This document shows positions 22,027-29,115 of a DNA stretch of 64,000 nucleotides, piece after piece (position 1 is the first letter of the stretch; the number at the start of each line of letters is the position of its first letter). The stretch comes from Dendrophyllia cribrosa. Its lineage: Eukaryota; Cnidaria; Anthozoa; Scleractinia; Dendrophylliidae. The notes beneath the pieces were generated by a model that was not told the origin of the DNA, did not search any database, and saw only the letters and a program-made list of their open reading frames with translations. A program made the position numbers and the translations under genes. The stretch covers positions 22,521,509 through 22,585,508 of the forward strand of contig JAJLRJ010000014.1 in NCBI GenBank assembly GCA_024195265.1, in the 5' to 3' direction.

Positions 22027-24660
22027 GCGCATATCAACCCGTGACAGTGTCCCTTTAATACACAGCTTGAATGAGTGCAAGATTAAAAATAAATCACTAA
22101 ATCTTGTTTGGCTGATGCGACAAAGAATTAATTGAATAATGTTTGTGAGTCAGAGTTTGAAGTGTTCTCGGTATTCTCGGTATGTCGTCGGGAATCATCG
22201 GGAATCATCGTTGATGACTCGTCGGGAATCATCGTTGGTGACTCGTCGGGAATCATCGTTGGTGACTCGTCGGGGATCATCAACGGTATCTCGTCAGTGA
22301 CTCATCGGGAATCATCGTTGGTGACTCGTCGGGGATCATCAACGGTATCTCGTCAGTGACTCATCGGGAATCATCGTTGGTGACTCGTCGGGGATCATCA
22401 ACGGTATCTCGTCAGTGACTCATCGGGAATCATCGTTGGTGACTCGTCGGGGATCATCAACGGTATCTCGTTAGTGACTCATCGGGAATCATCGTTGGTG
22501 ACTCGTCGGGGATCATCAACGGTATCCCGTCAGTGACTCATCGGGAATCATCGTTGGTGACTCGTCGGTGACTCGCCGGGAATCACCGTAAAAGGTGTTT
22601 CCACTTACACAAACTGTTCCCGCTTTTTGAGATCGTAAACTGTTTGCGATGGCGTAAAGCCCCCCGCTTATAAGCACATCCAGTTATTAGGTCCACCAGT
22701 TTGGTAACCCGAAGTAAACAAATTTAAAAAAATAAATTAAAATAAATTAAATTGTAAATTAAAATAAATTAAAAAAAACGGACAAAACATTATTCCGGTC
22801 ATACCCCCTTCTATACAGCTGTTTCAATTTAGGTTATCGGATGAGAGCTTCAAGCGTACGCAACGAGACCGCAAGTTACTATGGGTAGTTGTAAATTGGT
22901 CTTAGCTTAAGTTCACGGTTTTTGCGTTTAATAGTGCGATGAGTGAGGTGGATGTTAGCACCATAAATGTTTGCCTTCGCTGTATGGACGAGGCATTTTA
23001 ATTTGCTTTCGTCAACTTATCGTATTCATAAAAATCCCAAAGTACCTTGTGGTCTCGTTGCGTACGCTTTAAGCTATGATCCGACAACCTAAATTGAAAT
23101 AGCTGTTTATAAGAACGCTACAGGGTCAAGCCCAAATCATACCGTCCAGAAAGACGTCGGACACCTTATTGAGACTTTATAACGGAATAACTGGTTTGCT
23201 TTCAGTTGAGGTTGGGGGTAGCAGTTTATATACTTAAATTTAGAACTAAGCAACCCGAGAAGCTTGGCCAGGTGGTACAGTAGGCTACGTAAGCCTAAGC
23301 CTAGCTGAGGTCACAGGTTCAATCCTGAGTGGGGATTTCAAACTTTCTTTTTTACACTTGAAAATAAAAATTCTAAGTGTCGACATTACGTTATATAAGT
23401 CTCAATATTAAGGTGTCCGACGTCCTTCTGGACGGTATGATTTAGGCACAACCACGCAGTACAGCTCATTAACGGCAATTCTTTACGAAACGTTAAACCA
23501 AATTAAGTAAACAACGGTTCTTTATCACAATAGTTTTTGCTTGCCAGCCGAAAAAAACTTGCGAAGTTGTAAAAAAAAGAAGAGACTTATACAGCGCACA
23601 TATCACATGCCCAGGGCTTACTTATAAGCGGCATTTTACGCTATGGAAACTCGGCTTAGGAGATGTCCGTCTTTGAAACCGTTTTTAAGAGAGTTGACTG
23701 TACTGTAGTTTCGTTTACTAACTCTTGTTATTTATTTTGGCGTTGAATTCAAAGATAAATTGAAAAAAAAACGAACAATGGATAAATGTTTGTTTAATTT
23801 TAAGAAGTGCATTGCGCAAACGGAAATGAATTTACCCGTAAAGCCGGATCATAAATTCTATTTGTTTCTATTTGTTGGAGAAAACAATAAACACTTAATG
23901 ACTGGTCCCGAGGGAAACACAAATTCGAGGGAAACAAAATTCACTGTTTCCTGAGGGATCAGTCACTGCAGTCATGCATTAAGTGATTTGTTATATAGCA
24001 ACACAAAAAACACAACACAACACAGCTTGATAAACGCGCCGAGCACTCGAGGTAAACATCAATCGCATCATAATCATGCCACCTTTTGTCACGGTCTGAT
24101 CACGTGCGCTAGCTGGCAACAGTGCAATGTTACCCTCTGACGTCAAAATTGTTGCCCGCTAGCGCTTTCGCAAACTTAGGACAATTCAGCGGGAAACAGT
24201 TTGTTTGTTAGATGTTATGTGACCATGAATCGACCAATCAACGTGCGCGTTGTATTGAGAAAAACTCCCGCTATATATCAAAATAAACCTGTAATTAATA
24301 TCTTGCCTATCCTTCTCCTTTCTAGCGTCGAATTTTGTATCACAGGGTGTCACACCATCTTTCAGACGTCCCCGCAGACACGAGACCAAATGGATATAAA
24401 ATCATAGCTTAGGAGCGGTGCAAACTCGGCTGTCCTCCCTTCCCCTGGCTAGGAACTATTTCTGAGCTAAAAGAACATGACCTTTTTTTAATTCACGGGG
24501 ACGGCGATTACATAAGATTTATTCCCCGAAAACTTACTCAAAACTCACCTTTGTCGGGTTTCGGGAACAAGACAACCACTAAAATGAACGCAACTCCAAT
24601 CAACACACTTACAATTACCAAGGGTATACCTAGCCTCGCAAACTGTGACTGAGGACGCAT
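1627..24660 (-). CDS. DPP4/FAP-like dipeptidyl peptidase (S9B), 5' 13 exons; 3' part off the left edge
   Basis: Prolyl dipeptidyl peptidase of the S9B family, a type II membrane glycoprotein that removes N-terminal dipeptides. I joined 13 exons by GT-AG sites and a continuous frame: 24660-24549, 18021-17914, 17079-16985, 16066-15992, 15118-15066, 11114-11036, 10081-9961, 9239-8960, 6768-6645, 6010-5960, 2912-2805, 2203-2118, 1674-1627. They encode about 446 residues. Exon 1 gives a short cytoplasmic tail and a hydrophobic signal anchor (GIPLVIVSVLIGVAFILVVV). The others follow the DPP4 propeller in order: SGYSVRWMS, SYWMSSDQNWVLM, YRRSFFADY (aligning with the substrate-binding Arg region of DPP4), FNGVPDWVYEED (holding the Glu-Glu pair that binds the substrate N-terminus), MWFSPNGRYLVFAQ, NVAWASNDRVMVWWLNRLQ, WFASDGSYYLTL, FLTNGTWEV and STETSPRERNIYR. 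The catalytic Ser-Asp-His domain is not in the window. The paralogue (DPP4, FAP, DPP10-like) is not settled. Intron 7 uses a GC donor. The introns are full of transposons. Confidence 0.9.
3216..3480 (-). mobile_element. LINE (CR1/L2-like) 3' end fragment
   Basis: The frame reads IRMFELKILLITFKAIHGIA, then SYSLRSDHRIML, STLGDTPFMSAVPKLWNSLA. This is the conserved C-terminal tail of CR1/L2/Jockey-type reverse-transcriptase ORFs (FKILL..FKA..G.AP ... LRS ... G...F...AP.LWN.L). The rest of the ORF is absent, so it is a 5'-truncated copy. The A/T-rich sequence on to about 3040, ending in a TAATAA-type microsatellite, fits the element's 3' tail. The exact clade cannot be set from this. Confidence 0.7.
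3717..4909. mobile_element. Foldback/Mutator-like element with CTGCAGA-array TIRs and 9-bp TSD
   Basis: Termini CGGTGTCTGACATTTGCA and its complement TGCAAATGTCAGACACCG face inwards. Each is followed by a run of 7-bp CTGCAGA units (left about 3737-3835, right about 4845-4895) and then by GTCAGTC/GACTGAC and TTTAGTGTCAGT. The element is flanked by a perfect 9-bp direct repeat, CTTCTATTT, at 3708-3716 and 4910-4918. The 1193-bp body has no transposase-like ORF, so it is non-autonomous. The 9-bp duplication and the tandem-repeat TIRs fit Mutator/Foldback types. Confidence 0.8.
5354..5914. mobile_element. TTAA-flanked MITE with five internal 88-bp repeats
   Basis: Flanked by TTAA (5350-5353, 5915-5918). 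Termini are CCCTTTCCCTCCCAGAGT on the left and CTCTTGGGAGTTAAAGGG on the right, imperfect inverted repeats. Inside are five tandem copies (period about 88 bp) each holding TTTGAGTCTGTKGATGAAAT and TGCATGGTACCAT. The same element occurs at 58948-59241 in the opposite orientation with only two copies, and one end alone lies at about 57196-57265. Confidence 0.75.
6284..6464. mobile_element. 181-bp MITE, TTAA duplication
   Basis: Long inverted repeats starting AGGGACACCGTCACGAGG and continuing through GCGCATGCGCAAATTTCTCG cover most of the element, with TTAA at 6280-6283 and 6465-6468. The same terminus occurs at 18847. TTAA duplication with AGGG termini fits Kolobok- or piggyBac-type mobilisation (inference). 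Confidence 0.8.
7782..8089. mobile_element. MITE with a tRNA-like core (copy 1)
   Basis: Inverted repeats starting ATAGCTCAGAAGGAGGTCGG and ending CCGACCTCCTTCTGAGCTAT, with TTATATAACG-type subterminal parts. The core at 7891-7970 (minus strand) is tRNA-like: box A-like AGGTGGTGCAGTGG and box B GGTTCAATCC. Acceptor-stem pairing is absent, so it is not a working tRNA gene. A related copy lies at 23132-23447 in the other orientation. Confidence 0.7.
8113..8246. mobile_element. 134-bp MITE next to the tRNA-core MITE
   Basis: Inverted repeats TAGATGGTTTTCACGGCGGC and complement, about 35 bp long, with a short A/T-rich spacer. A diverged relative with TATAGGTGGTTT ends is at 12827-12975. Confidence 0.7.
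8411..8722 (+). repeat. Tandem array of tRNA box-A modules
   Basis: Four copies at about 70-71 bp spacing begin at 8441, 8511, 8582 and 8652. Each holds CGTAGCTCAGTGG, the box A of a tRNA-derived SINE, but the first three lack box B and the body. Copies 1 and 3 are the same, and 2 resembles 4, so the array is a doubled 141-bp unit. The long ORF across it is a by-product. Confidence 0.65.
9284..9304 (+). repeat. Poly(C) tract, 21 bp
   Basis: Uninterrupted C run upstream of DPP exon 8 on the minus strand (intron 7), followed by sequence with repeated AAATGCCC units. One of about ten such runs in the window. Confidence 0.9.
9585..9880. mobile_element. Harbinger-like MITE, TTA duplication
   Basis: Termini AGGCCCGTTTACAC and GTGTAAACGGGCCT, flanked by TTA at 9582-9584 and 9881-9883. 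Internal sequence repeats GCGATTT and TCGCGCG motifs. It sits in DPP intron 7. The TTA duplication fits PIF/Harbinger (TWA), which is an inference from length and sequence only. Confidence 0.7.
10117..10368. mobile_element. MITE, TACCGTAAAATC termini
   Basis: Left end TACCGTAAAATCCCGGTTG, right end complementary (CCGAGATTTTACGGTA), with subterminal TTATAAGCCC. It is an uninterrupted copy of the element that is split by nested insertions at 22653-23642. Confidence 0.7.
10507..10842. repeat. 72-bp minisatellite, about 4.6 copies
   Basis: Units hold GAGTTTTAGCGAGTTTTCCA, ACACAAGGYGATAAA and CACCCAAGAGAGAATC. The period is a multiple of three, which is why open frames occur on both strands. Lies in DPP intron 6, between exons 7 and 6. 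Confidence 0.85.
11507..11697. repeat. Near-perfect 85-bp inverted repeat (hairpin)
   Basis: Arms 11507-11591 and 11613-11697 differ at only two positions and surround a 21-bp spacer. The arm begins GCCCTTATCGTAGATGAG and ends TTTTGATGTTTACG. It lies in DPP intron 5, just upstream (in gene direction) of exon 6. Confidence 0.9.
11698..12826. other. DPP intron 5, no gene seen
   Basis: Contains a (GTTT)n run near 12110-12135 and a short palindrome (GAGCTATTTT / AAAATAGCTC) near 12041. A weak partner of that palindrome near 13945 may mark an old element. No coding sequence was recognised. Confidence 0.5.
12827..12975. mobile_element. 149-bp MITE
   Basis: Termini TATAGGTGGTTTGC and AAAACCACCTATA, with subterminal TGCTGGTGGAC / GTCCACCAGCA. 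Diverged relative of the MITE at 8113-8246. Confidence 0.6.
13100..13690. repeat. Degenerate ~235-bp tandem repeat
   Basis: Similar blocks (AATTTACTAGGA core) recur near 13133, 13370 and 13606. Each is followed by TTTTCTGGTTGACATTACAG-like and AATTAGCTTGTGGTTT-like segments. About 2.6 old, diverged copies. Confidence 0.55.
14008..14960. repeat. Degenerate CGTGAA/GTGAAATGG repeat region
   Basis: Short units of the form TTTTTTCGTGAAACGTGAAA recur irregularly at about 35-50 bp spacing in two blocks (14008-14175 and 14450-14960). No gene seen. Confidence 0.55.
15378..15680. mobile_element. MITE rich in GCGATCGC palindromes
   Basis: Ends CTAAAGCCTGATTTCCAT and complement at about 15660-15680. 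The interior carries runs of GCGATCGCAA-type decamers, themselves palindromic. In DPP intron 4, between exons 5 and 4. Confidence 0.6.
16383..16422 (+). repeat. Poly(G) tracts of 9 and 30 bp
   Basis: G9, T, then G30. In DPP intron 3, between exons 4 and 3. The minus-strand proline-run frame here is a by-product. Confidence 0.9.
17471..17866 (+). repeat. (CTGT)n and (ATTC)n microsatellites
   Basis: CTGT-type repeats at 17471-17560 and 17803-17866, and ATTC at about 17778-17802, between DPP exons 3 and 2. Confidence 0.85.
18095..18185. mobile_element. DNA-transposon end fragment
   Basis: CAGTGGAACCCCTATATAAC and later ATAACGAA units. A similar motif in the other orientation (TTCGTTATATAGAGGTTCGT) opens the window at 11-34. 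These look like single ends of a common DNA transposon. No partner end was identified for either. Confidence 0.4.
18934..19128. repeat. Left inverted arm with CTGCAGA units
   Basis: Begins TTTCAAAATCGGTCAGTGTA, then CTGCAGA runs separated by GGGGTAAAATG spacers, then TATTAATAATAAAAAAC. The complementary arm is at 21420-21595, with the same spacers in the same order and one fewer spacer block. Confidence 0.85.
19599..21288. mobile_element. Harbinger-like element with poly(G)/poly(C) subtermini
   Basis: Termini GGGACGGACCATTAG and CTAATGGTCCGTCCC, flanked by TTA at 19596-19598 and 21289-21291. After 24 bp the left end runs into G33 (19622-19654) and the right end into C26 (21240-21265), so the inverted repeat carries the homopolymer. 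Motifs like AAAAATATCGTGCA recur near both ends. No transposase seen. Confidence 0.7.
20096..20918. mobile_element. Third-level nested element, 823 bp
   Basis: Ends CAAGGGCGGCGCTACCGG and CCGGCGCTATCCTTG, imperfect inverted repeats, flanked by the direct repeat TAATTG (20090-20095, 20919-20924). Interior G/C-rich near both ends. It interrupts the TTA-flanked element. Confidence 0.55.
21594..21842 (+). CDS. Short ORF, probable first exon of a transposon-borne gene
   Basis: An 82-residue ORF begins directly outside a CTGCAGA-rich inverted-repeat arm. It starts MASTSGGGGGKRTNSGRKRK, a Gly-rich then strongly basic N-terminus, followed by HKRIHLENRIFRSWLQATFD and SGSDFVAHLLSLEYRRR. The second half resembles a short helical N-terminal module that I recall from cnidarian transposon-like predicted proteins (hydrophobic-x-x-W then SD-F-x-x-LL). 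A good splice donor (AAG/GTATGC) follows EYRRR near 21823, so the real product may continue in another exon. No catalytic domain is visible. A host gene is possible but less likely, given the flanking repeats on both sides. Confidence 0.4.
   Translation: MASTSGGGGGKRTNSGRKRKFEDQAEYKIAWSRNHKRIHLENRIFRSWLQATFDAGYEASSGSDFVAHLLSLEYRRRYAMVS
21938..22036 (-). pseudogene. 5S rRNA-derived segment, 5' truncated
   Basis: The minus strand reads CCGGTTCTCGTCCGATCACC, GAAGTTAAGC, GGTTAGTACTTGGATGGGTG, ACCGCCTGGGAATACC, then GTCGTAGG. This is 5S rRNA from about nucleotide 20 to the 3' end, including the internal promoter boxes. The 5' strand of the terminal helix is missing and several paired positions differ, so it is a pseudogene or the head of a 5S-derived SINE (SINE3-like). 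It abuts the terminal repeat of a TTAA-type element. Confidence 0.8.
22186..22585. repeat. 59-bp minisatellite with 24-bp sub-units
   Basis: Units made of GGGAATCATCGTTGGTGACT, CGTCGGGGATCATCAACGG and TATCTCGTCAGTGACTCATC, about five regular copies after a start of simpler copies. Copies are nearly identical, so the expansion is recent. In DPP intron 1. Confidence 0.9.
22812..23111. mobile_element. ~300-bp MITE, copy A
   Basis: Termini TATACAGCTGTTTCAATTTA and the complement, continuing with AAGCGTACGCAACGAGACCG. A close copy in the other orientation is at 63034-63327. Confidence 0.75.
23132..23447. mobile_element. MITE with a tRNA-like core (copy 2)
   Basis: Inverted termini CAAATCATACCGTCCAGAA and complement, sharing GACGTCGGACACCTT with copy 1 at 7782-8089. 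The tRNA-like core is at 23257-23335 on the plus strand (AGGTGGTACAGTAGG; box B GGTTCAATCC). Confidence 0.7.
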
Positions 24661-25448
24661 TTTAGCGAAGATAATCGCCGTAACAAACGAACGACTTAGT
24701 GCAGTTGGACCTTTCGCTTGTTTGTGCGGAAAGAAAGCCAGCTCAAATAACTGCCAGTCTAACGTGACTGATGATTGACGCGCTGATGGCTTTATGAGGG
24801 TTTATTGACCTTTTGATTGTTCTACATCCGGCTGCATACAATTGTTACAATTGTTTTGGGTTAGGTGGAAAATGTGGAGTGTGGAGTGCGGAATGCGGAG
24901 TGCGGAGTGCGGAGTGTGGAAAATGAGGAGTGTGGAAAATGTGGAGTGTGGAAAATAAGGAGTGTGGAAATATAGTGTATGAGATAAACTTATGAAAGTT
25001 TAAAAAGCGTTTCTCGTTTTTTGGCCATTTAAGGTTACTGTAAACCTTTATTGGTCCCATTTTGCATAATTTTATTATTTTTCAATTTCTGTAAAGATAT
25101 AACATTAATCTAGAAAATATTGAAAGAAGTTTTGCAAAATCATTAAAAGAACTCAAGATATTCTTAAAAAAGGGTTTCAAGAGAATGGTTGATAAGTAGC
25201 TGTAGGTGTGATAATCCGATAATCTCTTTCCGGAGTGCAGCGCCTTCTTGTACTTTTCCCTAAACTTTATCCGCGGGATCTCGCATTACATGTTATGCAT
25301 ATTTTGTTTACACCGCAATGCGGAGCGCATTTCTCATCGTCATAGCGTATTCTATTGTAGCGTCATAGCGTATTCTCCCCGGCCATTTTCCATGTTTCAC
25401 ACGGTCGTCTACGCTTGTTCCAATTCCGGAAGATTTACAATTTGACTA
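24661..25448. other. Upstream flank of the DPP gene
   Basis: Presumed promoter and 5' UTR of the minus-strand DPP gene at the left end. A minisatellite of GGAGTGYGGAAAATG-type units lies at about 24870-24970. No other gene seen. Confidence 0.5.
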
Positions 25449-25452
25449 TTAA

Positions 25453-26247
25453 GGTGGCTGAACACAGTTTGCGCGCGCTCTTCAATTTGAGCTGCTTACG
25501 TGAGTCAGCGCGCGCAGAGTTTTGAGAAAAACAAACGTGGCGCCTGTTCAGCGATCATTTTATTTTGCTCAGCGTGGATCGCGAAAGTGTTGTTTTTCGT
25601 CTTAAAATCAAAAAATTTTTCGTTAGTAAAAATGTTTGTTCAATCAATAGATAATATATAGAACCACTGAAGAAATACACTGCCTTTTTGGTCGTTTTTG
25701 TCTTTGGATTGAGAACCCAGTCAAATGCAACGCATGCGCAGTTGACCAAAAAATTGTGACTGGATGTTTTAGCGAATTTCCTCGGAAACGTGCTGATTTC
25801 TACGAAACTACTCATTAGAATTTCACGAAATTTGGCACAATAATAGTTTCGAATATGCCGAACTCACCTGCCATCAAAAATTTGAAATCTAACAGAGGAG
25901 ATTTTTACAAAACGCAAACATATTAAACCACAAATTACGGAAGATCCCTCTGTCAAAATTACATGAGACCAGTGTTAACATGCGGATATTTTTACGAGTT
26001 TACTGGAGACAAATGATGGACAAAATCTAATGACTAGATTTTCTGAAAATAAAAGAAACCAAATATTGCAGGCTGATTTTCAATCCACCGTGTTGCCATG
26101 GCAACACCCTAAAAGCTCAACAAAAATATCAAAATATATAGCTTGTTGCTTAATCGTATGCCTCGCCAATTTTGGGCGCCCAGACGTTAGTGGTTTTAAA
26201 ATGACAATGAATGACGCATAGGTACAGTGAAACTGTGTTCAGCCACC
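25453..26247. mobile_element. 795-bp TTAA-flanked element
   Basis: Termini GGTGGCTGAACACAGTTT and AAACTGTGTTCAGCCACC, flanked by TTAA at 25449-25452 and 26248-26251. Interior A/T-rich without a transposase. Non-autonomous. Confidence 0.8.
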
Positions 26248-26251
26248 TTAA

Positions 26252-27705
26252 AGCCAAAGTGGAAATTTTTGGTTAACAGAATTGTAGAGATCACGAGTGA
26301 AAAGAACCGCGGCGAAGAGTAAAAGAATAATAAATGAATGAATAGCTTTCTCGTTTGCATTTACTGCTGATACCAGCGCGTGTTTTCAGTCAATTTCCGC
26401 GGCCACGTCTGTTGTGTTTTCATTTCTTTGAAAAATCTCACTGGCCCTTTTCGCTCGTTTGTTTCCATAACAATTTTGCTGCGTTTTCGTTACCTTCTTT
26501 GCGCTCATTTGGGTTTGCAGTTGCGCGAAACTTTGCCTTTTTTATGGTTTTTCCCTTTGAATAACTTGACTAATTGGGGGTTAATCGAATTCACATACAC
26601 TGCTGCGTGACGATGCTCTTCAGGGGGTTCTATGTTTCATTTCATTGGTTGGCGGCACGACCACGATGACAGCCGCTCTTTCGAGGCCAAAAACTCGAGA
26701 TTTGTTTTTGCGAGAAAGTGAATTAATAGGGTATGTAGATTTGTCAGATTTTCACGAAACTTGGCCAGTATGTTTGCTGGATATTTATGCACCAAAATGT
26801 GTGGGGTTTTTACGAAATTCCAAATACTCTTCTCCTGGTGCCCCAAAGTGTGACGCGCAAAGAACTCTCGAGTGACACGGACCAGTTTGTTTTGATTTTC
26901 GCGCTAACACCGGAGACTGGTAATTCTGTAAAGCAAACACCGTCGGTTTTGCGTTTAAGCCTCGTGCACGCTTAACTAAAGAAAAAACAGGAAAAATAAT
27001 TGCTATTTTTGGAATCTACAATTTATAAGCTTTACAGCGATATATAGTTTTCTGGGGTTTCATTAAAAATAGCGCGAGTACGAAAGATTTTCGGGAAGGC
27101 ACCCTCGAAGGAGTAACCAAAGGAGGATATTACCATCTTCCCGGCATGTGAAGGATTTTGCCCGATTCCATGGCGATAGCGTGAATTTGTTTGATGTCGG
27201 TCCGACGTTTTTGCCTGCGTGACATACCTCGCGACATAGCCCCTTTAAACAGTGGCTGAAACTTAGGTACTAGGTCAAGACGAGGTGCCACGGGATAAGG
27301 AGACGCACTATAATCTATAATTACTACTAGTTTATGCAGTAAAATGGCGCCAACTGGAAGGATTAGTGGCTAAATATGCCATAATTCAAGGTGATTTTTT
27401 TGGAAACTTTGTCGAAAATGGTAAGTTGTTCAAGGAAATCGTGTTAAGTGATGTTTTTATGAGTCGTTGAATCTGGTTTTATTTTTATAGCGATATTGCG
27501 TTATGGTTGTTCGTTCTTTTGTTTGTGACCGTTCTTAATTAATACGTGAATTCGACCTTCTGTATTGAACAGTCTGCTTTGTAATTGCTGAATCACGTTG
27601 AACACAATCTAGGAAACTAGGCCTCCGGGATTTCAACCGATTTGAGCCGTTGGAATTTTCATGATTTCGAAGCGAAACGCGGCTTGTGCTTATGCGGGCG
27701 TCATT
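26252..27705. other. Intergenic, no gene recognised
   Basis: Several short open frames on both strands, none recognisable. A segment near 27121-27147 (GGAGGATATTACCATCTTCC) recurs as an inverted pair at 28636-28691. Confidence 0.5.
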
Positions 27706-27935
27706 AGCGAACTTTAGATCGGACTACGAGTACGAGATTGAGTACGAGTACGACTTTTCAAACCTAGTTCGCGTGCTCTAGATAATCATTTATCAACACA
27801 ATTTTATACCTAGAGTCTCCTTATCTTCTGTTAAGCAAGAGGACAAACCGACAGCTTTGGGGACGTGACTAGCTTGAAATTCGCAAGTCGTACTCGTACT
27901 CAATCTCGTACTCGTACTCAAATCTAAAGTTCACT
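27706..27935. mobile_element. MITE with GAGTAC-rich termini
   Basis: Left AGCGAACTTTAGATC then TACGAGTACGAGATTGAGTA; the right end is complementary. About 50-bp arms around a 120-bp core. Confidence 0.65.
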
Positions 27936-27991
27936 ATTTTACAGTCTGCTCCTCGGAGTGTAAAAGTACTCATGAAAGGTCTAAAAGTAAC

Positions 27992-28147
27992 TAGCCTGTG
28001 AACAGGCCTCCTTGTGGGGGTATGACGAAAGTAGATAGTGGCGAAAAGAAACTCGCGAGGTAAAGTCGGCGAGCGAAGCGAGCCGCGGAAAAACTGGCCC
28101 TTTTCTGTTCGCCTTATATCCCACCAGAGAGCCTGTTCACAGGCTAG
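27992..28147. mobile_element. Small MITE, TAGCCTGTGAACAGGC termini
   Basis: TAGCCTGTGAACAGGC at the left and GCCTGTTCACAGGCTA at the right, with GCGAGCGAAGCGAGCCGCG inside. No gene seen. Confidence 0.6.
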
Positions 28148-28635
28148 ACAGTCGCGTGCTGAGTAGACCTAGTTGAGTTGAAAATTGAGTAGCTGTGGTT
28201 TTATGCGTTTGTGAGCGGGGGATATTTCACAGGCTCTGTTCGCGCGTGTTAGATTCAATAGGTCAAGGTAAGCAAATACGGATATTTCTTCTAATTTAAG
28301 CCGGCATTGTGTTCGAATGGCGAAATGGTTTATTGATTCCACGAATGAATGAAGAGATTTCACGCGTCTACCACGCGACGCCAATCGGAAATGCAAGGGT
28401 TTCGGCCGGTCTGAGAAGCTAAGCGGTCTTGAGAAGAAACTGTAGAATATATAACCTGAAATCAAAATAGAAGATATCCTGTAAAAGCGAATAGAATACT
28501 AAATAGGTAAAAGTAGATTTCTTTTGAAAGGTTTCCGCTTCGAGCAACAAGCTGACGTCCAACCTCAACGGCGTCTGTGTAAAAATGAGCTGTTGGCGGG
28601 TCGCCGCCGTTTGATAATATAATTTGCTTGAAATG

Positions 28636-28691
28636 CATGCCGGGAAGATGGTAATATCCTCCTTTAAGATATTACCATCTTCCCAGCATGC
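28636..28691. repeat. Short inverted repeat, ATATTACCATCTTCCC
   Basis: Arms of about 24 bp almost touch (CATGCCGGGAAGATGG ... CCATCTTCCCAGCATG). A single arm lies at 27121-27150. Confidence 0.75.
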
Positions 28692-28949
28692 TTTGGGTAA
28701 ACCGAAGAATGCACGTATTTTAGTCAAACTTGCACATGGATTTTCTCGCTTTAAATTAAAGGAATGGCAAGAAAACAATAAGTACCTTATTACTCTATAA
28801 ATAATGGTCCAGGAAATGTTTTTCTTAGACTGGAGTAGACCCATTGAAAAAACTGAATCGTGGCATTGTTTGGCTATTGTCGTCCATGTCCCTGTGTGCA
28901 GTCTTCGCTGAGGCGTATTATAAATTGCTTGGATGGACAACAACTTTAC

Positions 28950-29106
28950 CTTCAGGGGGCGTATTGTCTTTCATTACCGAACCAAAACTTCCTTTTCCAA
29001 TCTCGTCTTTGTCTTTAACGTCACTCCAAGAAAAGCTAGGTTGACCCTCGATGTAACCTTTTAAAAGTGATTTGGTCTTAATAAGGGGCATTTTGAAAGC
29101 CATGAT
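28950..29106 (-). pseudogene. Protein-kinase glycine-loop fragment
   Basis: The minus frame contains FSWSDVKDKDEIGKGSFGSV followed by MK. The G-K-G-S-F-G-S-V run is a textbook kinase nucleotide-binding loop. After MKDNTPPEG the frame reaches KVVVHPSNL and a stop, so the catalytic Lys region (subdomain II) is not recovered. A possible donor (GAAG/GTAAAG) sits there, so this could be one exon of a split gene. No further kinase exon was recognised downstream. Most likely a broken or isolated copy of a kinase family expanded in this genome. Confidence 0.45.
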
Positions 29107-29115
29107 GGCCTTCAA

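Larger units (their letters stand above)
18847..22054. mobile_element. 3.2-kb TTAA-flanked composite element
   Basis: Left terminus AGGGACACTGTCACGAGGGC after TTAA 18843-18846; right terminus GTGACAGTGTCCCT before TTAA 22055-22058. Inside lie long inverted arms with CTGCAGA units (18934-19128 and 21420-21595), a nested TTA-flanked element (19599-21288), a short ORF (21594-21842) and a 5S-like segment (21938-22036). Only about 15 bp of the termini match each other, so the two ends could belong to separate elements. Confidence 0.5.
22653..23642. mobile_element. TACCGTAAAATC-type MITE broken by two nested MITEs
   Basis: The ends (GCGTAAAGCCCCCCGCTTAT and GCGGCATTTTACGC) and interior match the intact copy at 10117-10368, including TTGCTTGCCAGCC. 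Between them sit two other MITEs (22812-23111 and 23132-23447) absent from the intact copy, which shows the order of insertion. Confidence 0.6.

Noticed and set aside
21938..22036. Functional 5S rRNA gene
   Set aside because: The first ~20 nt are missing and the terminal helix cannot form.
28419..28943. 174-codon minus-strand ORF
   Set aside because: It spans a repeated inverted sequence (28636-28691) and has no recognisable domain. Probably chance.
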